Shown here one piece after another: positions 14,922-23,330 of a DNA stretch of 64,000 nucleotides; within the stretch, counting starts at the first letter, position 1, and each line of letters starts with the position of its first letter. Source of the DNA: an uncultured Eudoraea sp. (GTDB lineage: Bacteria > Bacteroidota > Bacteroidia > Flavobacteriales > Flavobacteriaceae). The position numbers and the translations under genes are program-made. The DNA lies in contig NZ_CAMYOM010000030.1 in the NCBI RefSeq assembly GCF_947260015.1, forward strand, positions 1 through 64,000, in the 5' to 3' direction. The notes below the pieces were generated by a model that worked only from the letters and a program-made list of their open reading frames with translations, searched no databases and had not been told where the DNA came from.

Positions 14922-14978
14922 ATGAAATTTAGAATAGCAAATACTTGGTGGTGGAATAACTTACGTATAAAGTCGTGA
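14922..14978 (+). CDS. trpL: trp operon leader peptide (attenuation sensor)
   Basis: An 18-codon ORF encoding MKFRIANTWWWNNLRIKS, with three consecutive TGG codons at 14946-14954. Trp is the rarest common residue, so three in a row in a short ORF between a perfect promoter and a terminator, just upstream of trpE, is the signature of a leader peptide that senses charged tRNA-Trp. Its TGA stop (14976-14978) is the 3' end of an arm, GTCGTGA, that can pair with the terminator loop and 3' arm. The ORF begins almost at the predicted transcript start, so it may be translated leaderless. Confidence 0.8.
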   Translation: MKFRIANTWWWNNLRIKS

Positions 14979-15044
14979 GCTAAGCACCATTGTAGTATTA
15001 CTATACGAAAAGGCTTGTCTATCACGACAAGCCTTTTTGATTTT
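14940..15044 (+). promoter_or_regulatory. trp attenuator: alternative RNA folds upstream of trpE
   Basis: Three mutually influencing pairings are visible. (1) AATACT and TGGTG over the Trp codons (14940-14950) pair with CACCA (14985-14989) and AGTATT (14994-14999). (2) GTCGTGA (14972-14978, containing the leader stop codon) pairs perfectly with TCACGAC (15022-15028); this would act as antiterminator. (3) The terminator 15009-15036. A ribosome stalled at the Trp codons leaves arm 2 free, so the antiterminator can form; a ribosome that reaches the stop covers arm 2 and the terminator forms. The fold was found by eye; no energies were computed. Confidence 0.7.
15009..15044 (+). terminator. trp attenuator terminator hairpin
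   Basis: AAAGGCTTGTC (15009-15019), loop TATCAC, GACAAGCCTTT (15026-15036), a perfect 11-bp stem, then TTGATTTT. It lies between the leader peptide and trpE, on the same strand and before the first structural gene, so it can only be a conditional terminator if trpE is expressed from the 14886 promoter. Confidence 0.85.
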
Positions 15045-15082
15045 CAGAATTAGTAGTATCAAGATCTAAACTCTTGCAGATT

Positions 15083-16480
15083 ATGGCATATGAACTTAAG
15101 ACATATTATAAAAAGATCCTCGCAGATACCATAACCCCGGTTAGCGTATATCTAAAAATTCGTGATAAGTTTCCTAATAGTATTCTTTTGGAGAGTAGTG
15201 ATTACAGGGCAAATGATAATACCTTTTCATATATATGTTGTAATCCTATAGCCTCTATCAAAGTTAAGGATGAGCAAATTACTCAGTTATTTCCGGACAA
15301 ATCTGCAAATGTAATAACTATAAACAGCGAAACCGATGTTGTTGAAATTATACATAATTTCAGCCAAAAGTTTAAGACCGAATCTAATGGTTTTAAATTT
15401 ATAAATAATGGATTGTTTGGCTATATGTCCTATGACGCAGTTAGGTACTTTGAAGATATTTCTATCACAAAGAAAGACGGAGCCCTGAATATTCCTGATA
15501 TTTATTATGCTGTTTATCAAAATATAATAGCGATAAATCATTTTAAAAATGAGGCTTATATATTTGCTCATTGCTATGATTCTGATAATAATATTTCAGA
15601 AATTGAACAGCTTCTTAATATAAGAAATTTTGCCTCCTATAATTTCAGAAAGGAAGGTAAAGCTTCCTCAAATTTAAATGATGAAGAATATAAAGAACAC
15701 GTATCCCTGGCTAAAAAACATTGTAAAAGAGGAGATGTTTTTCAGTTAGTGCTTTCACGAAGGTTTTCACAAGGATTTAAAGGAGATGAATTTAATGTTT
15801 ATCGAGCCCTTCGCTCTATTAATCCTTCTCCATATCTGTTTTATTTTGACTATGGAGATTTTAAAATCTTTGGCAGTTCACCGGAAGCACAATTAATTGT
15901 TAAAGACGGGAAGGCAGAAATACATCCAATTGCGGGTACTTTTAAAAGAACCGGAAATGATGAAGAAGATGCATTATTAGCTAAAAAACTAACAGAAGAT
16001 AAGAAGGAAAATAGCGAGCATGTTATGCTTGTAGACCTGGCACGTAACGATCTAAGTCGGCATGGAAATATGGTAAATGTTGAAAACTATAGGGAAGTCC
16101 AGTTCTTTTCTCATGTTATTCATCTTGTTTCCAAAGTTACAGGGCAAAAGAAAAAAGAAACACCCACTATGAAAGTTGTCGCTGACACTTTTCCGGCAGG
16201 TACCCTGAGCGGAGCACCAAAGCATATGGCTATGCAGCTCATTGAAAAGTATGAGACCACCAACAGAGATTATTACGGTGGGGCCATCGGATTTATGGAT
16301 TTTGACGGAGATTTTAATCACGCCATTATGATCCGGACCTTCTTAAGTAAGAATCACCAACTTCATTACCAGGCAGGAGCGGGTTTAGTAGCTGTCTCTG
16401 AACCGGAAAAGGAGTTGCAGGAAACTTATAATAAATTAGGAGCTCTTAATAAAGCTCTGGAAATTGCAGAAACTATTTGA
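15083..16480 (+). CDS. trpE: Anthranilate synthase component I
   Basis: Converts chorismate to anthranilate with TrpG supplying ammonia. The 465-residue protein has the N-terminal regulatory motif SILLESSDYR, the LLES element through which tryptophan inhibits TrpE, and the C-terminal chorismate-binding domain (RGDVFQLVLSRRF, FGSSPEAQLIV, HPIAGTFKRTG, PAGTLSGAPK). I start at ATG 15083; the TTG at 15074 would add three residues. It is the first structural gene after the attenuator, so control is likely double: attenuation and feedback. Confidence 0.96.
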   Translation: MAYELKTYYKKILADTITPVSVYLKIRDKFPNSILLESSDYRANDNTFSYICCNPIASIKVKDEQITQLFPDKSANVITINSETDVVEIIHNFSQKFKTESNGFKFINNGLFGYMSYDAVRYFEDISITKKDGALNIPDIYYAVYQNIIAINHFKNEAYIFAHCYDSDNNISEIEQLLNIRNFASYNFRKEGKASSNLNDEEYKEHVSLAKKHCKRGDVFQLVLSRRFSQGFKGDEFNVYRALRSINPSPYLFYFDYGDFKIFGSSPEAQLIVKDGKAEIHPIAGTFKRTGNDEEDALLAKKLTEDKKENSEHVMLVDLARNDLSRHGNMVNVENYREVQFFSHVIHLVSKVTGQKKKETPTMKVVADTFPAGTLSGAPKHMAMQLIEKYETTNRDYYGGAIGFMDFDGDFNHAIMIRTFLSKNHQLHYQAGAGLVAVSEPEKELQETYNKLGALNKALEIAETI

Positions 16481-16499
16481 AAAGGACAATAAATAAACC

Positions 16500-17063
16500 A
16501 TGAACAAAATACTGGTAATAGATAATTACGATAGCTTTACTTATAACCTGGTACATTATCTGGAGGATTTGGGTTGCGAAGTAGTGGTTAAACGGAATGA
16601 CCAGCTAAAATTGGAGGAAGTTGATGATTTTGAGAAAATAGTACTTTCTCCGGGTCCCGGAATCCCTGATGAAGCAGGACTTCTTAAAGAAATAATTGCC
16701 AAATATGCACCAACTAAAAGCATATTTGGAGTTTGTCTTGGACAGCAGGCCATAGGTGAAGTTTTTGGTGGTAAGTTGATAAATCTGGACGAAGTTTATC
16801 ATGGGGTCGCTACAAAAATAATCCTTGAAAACGAGGAGCCTTTATTTGAAGGCTTACCCAGGGAAATTTTAGTAGGCAGATATCATTCGTGGGTTGTTGA
16901 TCCTCAACTGCCGGACGTTCTTGAAGCTACATCTTTTGATGAAAATGGCCAGCTGATGTCATTAAGGCACAAAACGTATGATGTTTGTGCTGTTCAATTT
17001 CATCCGGAATCTGTACTCACTCCGGAAGGCAAGCAAATTCTTAAAAATTGGCTTATGGATTAA
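16500..17063 (+). CDS. trpG: Anthranilate synthase component II, glutamine amidotransferase
   Basis: A 187-residue class I glutaminase. The nucleophile cysteine is in GVCLGQQAIGEVFGG, the His/Glu of the triad in QFHPESVLTPEG, and the oxyanion segment is SPGPGIPDEAG. It feeds ammonia to TrpE. It begins 19 bases after trpE. The same family serves para-aminobenzoate synthase, but the operon position makes TrpG the natural call. Confidence 0.94.
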   Translation: MNKILVIDNYDSFTYNLVHYLEDLGCEVVVKRNDQLKLEEVDDFEKIVLSPGPGIPDEAGLLKEIIAKYAPTKSIFGVCLGQQAIGEVFGGKLINLDEVYHGVATKIILENEEPLFEGLPREILVGRYHSWVVDPQLPDVLEATSFDENGQLMSLRHKTYDVCAVQFHPESVLTPEGKQILKNWLMD

Positions 17064-17100
17064 TTAAACCATTTGTGTTTCCTTATTAAATTTAAAACAA

Positions 17101-18093
17101 ATGAAAACGATTCTAAATAAATTGATCAATCATGACATCCTCTCCAAGGAAGATGCAAAACAGGTATTGGTTAATATTGCCAAAGGAACATATAATAATA
17201 GCCAAATCGCTGCATTTCTTACAGTATACATGATGCGTAGTATTACGATTGAAGAATTAGAGGGATTTCGGGACGCATTGTTGGAACTATGCCTGGCCAT
17301 TGATCTATCTGAATTCAATCCAATTGATCTTTGCGGAACAGGAGGTGATGGCAAGGATACCTTTAATATTTCTACTTTGGCTTCCTTTGTTACAGCAGGA
17401 GCTGGTATTAAAGTAACCAAACATGGTAATTATGGGGTATCTTCTACCTGTGGGAGCAGTAATGTCATGGAATTTTTAGGTGTGAAATTCAGCAATGATC
17501 CTGACTTTCTCAGAAAATCAATAGAAGAAGCCGGGATATGTGTACTACATGCCCCTTTGTTTCATCCCGCAATGAAAAATGTGGCACCAATACGACGTGA
17601 ACTTGGAGTAAAGACTTTTTTTAATATGCTTGGTCCAATGGTAAATCCCGCCTTTCCAAAAAATCAAATAGTTGGCGTTTTTAATTTAGAATTAGCACGA
17701 ATGTATGGGTATCTCTATCAGAATACCGATAAAAAATATACCGTACTCCATGCATTAGATGGATACGATGAGATTTCATTGACGGGGAGTACCAAAACTA
17801 TTTCAAATAATACCGAGGGTATTTTAAATCCTTCAGATTTTGGAGTAGAAATTGTAATGGAAAACGAAATAACAGGAGGTGAAAGCATAGGCAAATCTGC
17901 CCAAATATTTATGGATATCCTACAGGGCAGAGGTACGGAATCCCAAAACAATGTAGTCTGCGCAAATGCCGGAGTGGCTATCGCCACAGTTTTGGATGTT
18001 AGTCCAAAACAAGGTTTTGAGAAGGCAAAAGAATCTCTTCTTAACGGAAATGGTCTAAATGCCTTAAGAAAATTACAGCAATTAAGTGCATGA
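17101..18093 (+). CDS. trpD: Anthranilate phosphoribosyltransferase
   Basis: Joins anthranilate to PRPP. The 330 residues show the glycine-rich PRPP loop LCGTGGDGKDTFNIST, the KHGNYGVSSTCGSSN segment that holds pyrophosphate and anthranilate, and RRELGVKTFFNMLGPMVNP. Length is usual for TrpD. The last bases overlap the trpC start (ATGA at 18090-18093), showing translational coupling. Confidence 0.96.
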   Translation: MKTILNKLINHDILSKEDAKQVLVNIAKGTYNNSQIAAFLTVYMMRSITIEELEGFRDALLELCLAIDLSEFNPIDLCGTGGDGKDTFNISTLASFVTAGAGIKVTKHGNYGVSSTCGSSNVMEFLGVKFSNDPDFLRKSIEEAGICVLHAPLFHPAMKNVAPIRRELGVKTFFNMLGPMVNPAFPKNQIVGVFNLELARMYGYLYQNTDKKYTVLHALDGYDEISLTGSTKTISNNTEGILNPSDFGVEIVMENEITGGESIGKSAQIFMDILQGRGTESQNNVVCANAGVAIATVLDVSPKQGFEKAKESLLNGNGLNALRKLQQLSA

Positions 18094-18878
18094 TGGATAT
18101 ATTGGAAAAGATAGTTGATGATAAGAAAAGGGACTTACACCTTAAAAAAACTGTAATCCCTCTAAAGCAATTAGAGGCTACATTGCTCTTCCAAAGGGAA
18201 CCTGTATCCTTGGCTAATGCATTGAGGAAAAGTAAAACCGGGATTATTGCAGAACACAAAAGAAGATCCCCATCTAAATCTGTGATCAATCAAAATTCCA
18301 GTGTACAGGATATTGCAATAGGATATATGAATGCAGGGGCTTGTGGTATGTCTGTTTTAACAGACGCCAAATATTTTGGAGGGTCTCTTGATGATTTAAT
18401 AATCGCCAGAGCCGCCGTTGATTTTCCACTATTAAGAAAGGAGTTTATCATAGACGAATACCAAATTATAGAAGCCCGCGCTCACGGGGCTGACGCTATT
18501 TTACTTATTGCCGCAATTCTGACAAGAAAACAAATAAAGGTTTTATCAGAATTAGCAAAAAGTTTAGGTTTGGATGTTTTACTGGAAGTTCATAATGAAG
18601 AAGAATTAGTTAAATCAATGATGCCCGGTTTAGATATGTTAGGAGTAAATAATCGTAACCTAAAAACATTTGAGGTAAGCCTGGAAACCAGCGCTGTACT
18701 CTCACAACAGATTCCTGATGAATTTATCAAGGTCTCAGAAAGTGGTATTAGCTCTATTACTGCTATTAAAACACTAAGAGAATTTGGATATAAGGGTTTC
18801 CTGGTTGGAGAAAATTTTATGAAGACAACGAATCCCGGGGAGAGTGCCAGGGAATTTATAAACCAAATGGCTACATGA
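18090..18878 (+). CDS. trpC: Indole-3-glycerol-phosphate synthase
   Basis: A 262-residue TIM barrel that closes the indole ring. The catalytic lysine region is IIAEHKRRSPSKSVI, followed by SVLTDAKYFGG, LLRKEFIIDEYQI, GVNNRNLKTFEV and VSESGI, all conserved. Two adjacent ATGs (18090, 18093) are possible starts; the first overlaps the trpD stop. It also overlaps trpF by four bases at its end. Confidence 0.96.
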   Translation: MMDILEKIVDDKKRDLHLKKTVIPLKQLEATLLFQREPVSLANALRKSKTGIIAEHKRRSPSKSVINQNSSVQDIAIGYMNAGACGMSVLTDAKYFGGSLDDLIIARAAVDFPLLRKEFIIDEYQIIEARAHGADAILLIAAILTRKQIKVLSELAKSLGLDVLLEVHNEEELVKSMMPGLDMLGVNNRNLKTFEVSLETSAVLSQQIPDEFIKVSESGISSITAIKTLREFGYKGFLVGENFMKTTNPGESAREFINQMAT

Positions 18879-19516
18879 AACTAAAGATATGCGGCATGAA
18901 GTATAATATTGGGGAGGTGGCAGATTTGCAGCCAGATTACCTCGGGTTTATCTTCTGGAAGCCTTCCAAACGATTTTTTGATGGGTCTATTCCTAAATTG
19001 CGCAGGACGACTGGCAAAGTTGGGGTTTTTGTTGATGCCAATATTGATGAAATTTTAGATCGCACCAATACATATGGATTAAATGCCATACAATTACATG
19101 GAAATGAATCCCCTGAATTCTGTGCTAAGCTAAAAGAGCAATTTAAAGACCAAAAGATCAAGATTGACATTCTTAAGGTATTTAGTATAAAAGACAGCTT
19201 TGATTTCGCACAACTTAGTCCATATGAGAAATCATCCGATTTCTTTTTATTCGACACAAAGGGTAAGTTGCCCGGAGGCAATGGATATCAATTTAATTGG
19301 CAAGTACTAAAGGGGTATCCATCAAAAAAGCCCTATTTCCTGAGTGGCGGAATAGGTCTCGAGGAACTTGATAATGTTTTAGAGTTTCTTCAAAAAGAAG
19401 AATCTAAATATTGTCATGCTATTGATGTCAATAGTAGATTTGAAATATCTCCGGGCCTAAAGGATATAGATAAATTAAAGAAATTTAAGAATCGGTTGTT
19501 TGAAACCATCTCATAA
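18875..19516 (+). CDS. trpF: Phosphoribosylanthranilate isomerase
   Basis: A 213-residue TIM barrel isomerase acting between TrpD and TrpC. The catalytic cysteine is in [13 protein letters not shown], the barrel motifs are [25 protein letters not shown] and [10 protein letters not shown], and the general acid aspartate is in [14 protein letters not shown]. The phosphate site is FLSGGIG. Four-base overlap with trpC. Confidence 0.94.
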   Translation: MKLKICGMKYNIGEVADLQPDYLGFIFWKPSKRFFDGSIPKLRRTTGKVGVFVDANIDEILDRTNTYGLNAIQLHGNESPEFCAKLKEQFKDQKIKIDILKVFSIKDSFDFAQLSPYEKSSDFFLFDTKGKLPGGNGYQFNWQVLKGYPSKKPYFLSGGIGLEELDNVLEFLQKEESKYCHAIDVNSRFEISPGLKDIDKLKKFKNRLFETIS

Positions 19517-19529
19517 AAAATATAAGAAT

Positions 19530-20711
19530 ATGACTTATCATGCTGATGAAAAAGGCTATTACGGACAGTTTGGTGGAGCATTTATACCAGAAATGCTATA
19601 CCCTAATACTGAAGAACTCAGGCAAAACTACCTTCAGATTATGGAAGAGCCATCTTTTGTTAAAGAATTCCGTGCATTATTAAAAGATTATGTAGGAAGG
19701 CCAACACCGCTCTATTTTGCAAAACGCCTTTCTGATAAGTACAAAACAAAAATTTATCTGAAAAGGGAAGATTTATGCCATACAGGAGCGCATAAGGTCA
19801 ATAATACAATTGGGCAAATTTTAATGGCCAAAAGATTGGGTAAGACACGAATCATCGCAGAAACAGGTGCCGGACAGCACGGGGTGGCCACTGCTACGGT
19901 TTGCGCACTTATGGGAATAGAGTGTGTGGTATATATGGGTGAAATAGATATTGCACGTCAAGCACCTAATGTGGCTAGAATGAAAATGTTAGGGGCAGAA
20001 GTAAGGCCTGCCTTATCGGGTAGCAGAACGCTCAAAGATGCTACGAATGAGGCTATACGCGATTGGATAAATAATCCGGTAAACACCCATTATATTATAG
20101 GTTCAGTTGTAGGCCCGCATCCCTACCCCGATATGGTAGCCAGATTTCAATCAGTAATTTCAGAGGAAATACAGTCCCAGCTGCTAGAAAAAGAAGGCAT
20201 CCCGAACCCTGATTATGTTGTGGCCTGTGTGGGTGGTGGAAGTAATGCCGCTGGCACATATTACCATTATCTGGATAATGAAGATGTTGGTATCATTGCC
20301 GTAGAAGCAGCCGGAAAAGGTGTTAATTCGGGAGAAAGTGCTGCAACTTCTGCTCTGGGAAAAGTTGGTATTATTCACGGAAGTAAAACGCTACTTATGC
20401 AAACTCAAGATGGTCAGATAACTGAACCATATTCAATTTCTGCAGGCCTGGATTACCCGGGCGTAGGTCCTATGCATGCCCATCTGTTCACATCCGGGAG
20501 GGGTGAATTTATTTCTATTACCGATGACGAAGCTATGACGGCAGGACTAATGGTATCTCAATTAGAAGGCATTATACCAGCTATAGAGACAGCACATGCT
20601 TTCGCCATATTTGGCCAAAGAAAGTTTGCACAAGACGATATTGTTGTTATTAACCTTTCTGGAAGAGGTGATAAAGATTTACAGGCTTATATAGATTATT
20701 TCAAATTATAA
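19530..20711 (+). CDS. trpB: Tryptophan synthase beta chain
   Basis: A 393-residue PLP enzyme that condenses indole with serine. [14 protein letters not shown] opens the protein, the PLP lysine is in [13 protein letters not shown], the catalytic loop is [13 protein letters not shown] and the phosphate site is [11 protein letters not shown] choose ATG 19530 (MTYHADEKG); the upstream TTG at 19500 lies inside trpF. This is the canonical TrpB1 type that pairs with TrpA. Confidence 0.97.
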   Translation: MTYHADEKGYYGQFGGAFIPEMLYPNTEELRQNYLQIMEEPSFVKEFRALLKDYVGRPTPLYFAKRLSDKYKTKIYLKREDLCHTGAHKVNNTIGQILMAKRLGKTRIIAETGAGQHGVATATVCALMGIECVVYMGEIDIARQAPNVARMKMLGAEVRPALSGSRTLKDATNEAIRDWINNPVNTHYIIGSVVGPHPYPDMVARFQSVISEEIQSQLLEKEGIPNPDYVVACVGGGSNAAGTYYHYLDNEDVGIIAVEAAGKGVNSGESAATSALGKVGIIHGSKTLLMQTQDGQITEPYSISAGLDYPGVGPMHAHLFTSGRGEFISITDDEAMTAGLMVSQLEGIIPAIETAHAFAIFGQRKFAQDDIVVINLSGRGDKDLQAYIDYFKL

Positions 20712-20725
20712 TTGGTTCCTATAAA

Positions 20726-21499
20726 ATGAAGAACAGAATACAAAAAAAGCTGGGAGAAGACAAAAAACTACTTTCCATTTACTTCTCTGCCGGTTATCCC
20801 AATCTAAATGATACGGTTTCTATTATACAGGATTTGGAAAAAAACGGTGTAGATATGATAGAAATAGGCCTGCCATTCAGCGATCCTTTGGCAGATGGAC
20901 CTACCATTCAGAAAAGTTCCACAATGGCGTTAAAAAATGGCATGGGAACAGATTTACTGTTTAATCAATTAAAAGAAATAAGAAAAACCGTTTCAATTCC
21001 CTTGATCATTATGGGCTATTTTAACCCTGTTTTGCAGTACGGAGTAGAGAACTTCTGCAAAAAATGTCAGGAAATAGGTATTGATGGTCTTATCCTTCCG
21101 GATTTACCTCTGGACGTTTACAAGGAAGAATATGAGACTATTTTTAAGAAATATAACTTAATCAACATTTTTCTAATTACTCCGCAAACCAGTGAATCCA
21201 GAATTTCACAAATAGACGACGCTTCAGAGGGATTTATTTACATGGTAAGTTCTGCCAGTACCACCGGGGCTAAACAGGGCTTGGGAGAAGAACAGGAAGC
21301 TTACTTTGATCGAATTGCCAGAATGAATCTTAAAAACCCCCAAATTGTAGGTTTTGGTATAAGTAATGCCCGAACATTTGAGCAGGCTACAAAGACAGCC
21401 AAGGGAGCTATCATTGGTTCTGCTTTTATTAAAATGTTATCACAAAAAGGTACGGCTGGGATTTCAGAATTTATTAGACCTCTTAATCACAAGCCATGA
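20726..21499 (+). CDS. trpA: Tryptophan synthase alpha chain
   Basis: A 257-residue TIM barrel that cleaves indole-3-glycerol phosphate and channels indole to TrpB. The catalytic glutamate and aspartate are in MIEIGLPFSDPLADGPTIQ and the loop is MVSSASTTGAKQGLG. It follows trpB by 14 bases and its stop overlaps the next small gene by four bases. Confidence 0.96.
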   Translation: MKNRIQKKLGEDKKLLSIYFSAGYPNLNDTVSIIQDLEKNGVDMIEIGLPFSDPLADGPTIQKSSTMALKNGMGTDLLFNQLKEIRKTVSIPLIIMGYFNPVLQYGVENFCKKCQEIGIDGLILPDLPLDVYKEEYETIFKKYNLINIFLITPQTSESRISQIDDASEGFIYMVSSASTTGAKQGLGEEQEAYFDRIARMNLKNPQIVGFGISNARTFEQATKTAKGAIIGSAFIKMLSQKGTAGISEFIRPLNHKP

Positions 21500-21720
21500 A
21501 TGTAATTAATAATTGGAAAATTGTAATCTTGTTATGTTTAACCCTGGGAATGGCTCCTTTTTTCCCGGAACCTCATATTTGGGGTAAATTAAAATGGGTT
21601 TTTGGAGGTGGTAATGGCATGAAACCTATGGATTGGTTCGATCTTGTTTTACATGGATTTCCTTTTGTTCTTTTAATTCGGTTACTTGCTTTAAGATTCA
21701 AGCATTTGATCAACCCATAG
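21496..21720 (+). CDS. Small Trp-rich two-span membrane protein coupled to trpA
   Basis: A 74-residue protein with two predicted membrane spans (WKIVILLCLTLGMAPFF and LVLHGFPFVLLIRLLAL) and a connecting loop PEPHIWGKLKWVFGGGNG. Four of 74 residues are tryptophan (W7, W29, W33, W47). Small proteins like this are found in other Flavobacteriaceae, sometimes under the uninformative label RND transporter, but I know no function. The start overlaps the trpA stop (ATGA), so it is translated with the trp operon. Confidence 0.7.
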   Translation: MNVINNWKIVILLCLTLGMAPFFPEPHIWGKLKWVFGGGNGMKPMDWFDLVLHGFPFVLLIRLLALRFKHLINP

Positions 21721-21760
21721 AATTGCCTAATATTAAATCTTTATCAATTTAAACTATTGT

Positions 21761-23254
21761 ATGAAAAATTTATTGACCTGGTTATGTCTTCTTATTTTTT
21801 GGATTAACAATGCTCAAGACCTTGAACTAAAAGCCCAGGTCCGACATACAATAGATGAACTAAGGGAATTTGTAGCGATCCCTAATGATGCTTTAAATCA
21901 TTCAGATATCAACAGAAACCTCTCATGGCTCACCAAAAAATTCAATGAAAGGGGCTTTAATTCATCCGTGCTCTTTACGGAAGGAGAGTCGCTTTTTTTT
22001 GCCGCCCTCCCTATGGAAGATGACAAGCCAACAATTCTCTTTTATATGCATTTCGATGGACAGGCCGTGGATCCTGCCAAGTGGAATCAACCAGATCCTT
22101 ATAAAGTAGTGCTCAAAACAAAGGATAATGATGAATGGAAAACAATTTCATTTGATGATTTAAAGGAGGATGTGAATTATGAATGGCGCCTATTTGGCCG
22201 TTCTACTTCAGACGACAAGGGGCCCATTGTTATGTTCCTGAACACCATAGATCTTTTGAAAAAAAACAATGTGGAAATTCCATTTAATATTAAAGTAATA
22301 TTAGATGGGGAGGAAGAGAAAAGCAGTATTCCTTTGCCTAAGGCTGTAAAGGAATACAGAGAATTGTTAGAGGCAGATTTTCTGGTGATTTCCGATGGCC
22401 CAGTGCATTCTTCCGGCAAGCCAACAATTGCTTATGGTGCCAGAGGAATAACAACATTAACGCTAACTACCTACGGTCCAATAAATCCACAACACAGTGG
22501 TCATTATGGCAATTATGCTCCAAATCCCGGGTTTCAATTGGCCCGGGTATTAGCCGGTATGAAAGATAAAGATGGTAAAGTACTAATTGATGGCTACTAT
22601 GATGGTATTAGCCTTGATGAATCAACATTAAATATCCTGCAAAGTGTACCTGATGACGGAAAAGTGATCAATTCTTACCTGGAGATTAAACAGGCTGAAA
22701 AGGTCGGCACATTTTATCAGGAAGCCCTGCAATATCCGTCATTAAATATTCGGGGGCTATCTTCGGGATGGGTTGGTGAAAAAACCAGGACGATCATCCC
22801 GGCAACTGCCACTGCTGAAATAGATATCAGGCTTGTCCCTGAATCTGATGGAATTCGATTGAAAAACCTTGTAAAGAAACATATCGAAAATGAAGGATAT
22901 TATGTTATGGCTGAGGTCCCGGATAAGAGCCAAAGAATGAAACACGATAAAATCATCACAATTACCGAGGGCACCGTCACGAATGCATTCAGAACCGATT
23001 TGGACAATCCATACGGTATTTATCTGGTAGATACATTTAAAAAAACTTTCTCAGAAGATGTAGTACAAATCCGGATCATGGGCGGTACTGTTCCAATTGC
23101 ACCATTTATTGACGAACTTAAGATTCCTGCCTTTCTCGTTCCTCTTGTGAATCCTGACAACAATCAACACAGCCCTAACGAAAATTTAAAAATTGGTCAG
23201 ATTGCATATGGTATTCGGGTGTTTTACGCAATGATGAGCAATAAAATAGAATAA
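21761..23254 (+). CDS. Secreted M20 family metallopeptidase
   Basis: A 497-residue protein with a signal peptide (LLTWLCLLIFWINNAQ) and a di-zinc M20 peptidase fold. Metal ligands and catalytic residues are visible: H97 and D99 in YMHFDGQ, DDKGP at 151-155, and the catalytic and zinc glutamates in DGEEE (182-186). The HSGHYG segment and the IRIMGGTVPIAPF region belong to the dimerisation and C-terminal parts. It likely cleaves small peptides outside the cytoplasm. It starts 40 bases after the trp operon but has its own role. Confidence 0.87.
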   Translation: MKNLLTWLCLLIFWINNAQDLELKAQVRHTIDELREFVAIPNDALNHSDINRNLSWLTKKFNERGFNSSVLFTEGESLFFAALPMEDDKPTILFYMHFDGQAVDPAKWNQPDPYKVVLKTKDNDEWKTISFDDLKEDVNYEWRLFGRSTSDDKGPIVMFLNTIDLLKKNNVEIPFNIKVILDGEEEKSSIPLPKAVKEYRELLEADFLVISDGPVHSSGKPTIAYGARGITTLTLTTYGPINPQHSGHYGNYAPNPGFQLARVLAGMKDKDGKVLIDGYYDGISLDESTLNILQSVPDDGKVINSYLEIKQAEKVGTFYQEALQYPSLNIRGLSSGWVGEKTRTIIPATATAEIDIRLVPESDGIRLKNLVKKHIENEGYYVMAEVPDKSQRMKHDKIITITEGTVTNAFRTDLDNPYGIYLVDTFKKTFSEDVVQIRIMGGTVPIAPFIDELKIPAFLVPLVNPDNNQHSPNENLKIGQIAYGIRVFYAMMSNKIE

Positions 23255-23274
23255 AAAGATTTGCAATCTTTTTT
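23253..23274 (+). terminator. Weak terminator between the M20 peptidase and ppc
   Basis: AAAAAGATT-TGC-AATCTTTTT followed by a further T: a 9-bp A/T-rich stem in the gap of two converging genes. It could act on both strands. Confidence 0.45.
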
Positions 23275-23330
23275 GAGTTAAGAATCTTCAAAGTGCTTTA
23301 AATTATTTTTAAAACCAGTTCAAACGACGG

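Noticed and set aside
14828-15025. 65-codon minus-strand frame over the trp leader
   Set aside because: It is antisense to the leader peptide and terminator; the plus-strand promoter, Trp codons and hairpin explain this DNA better.
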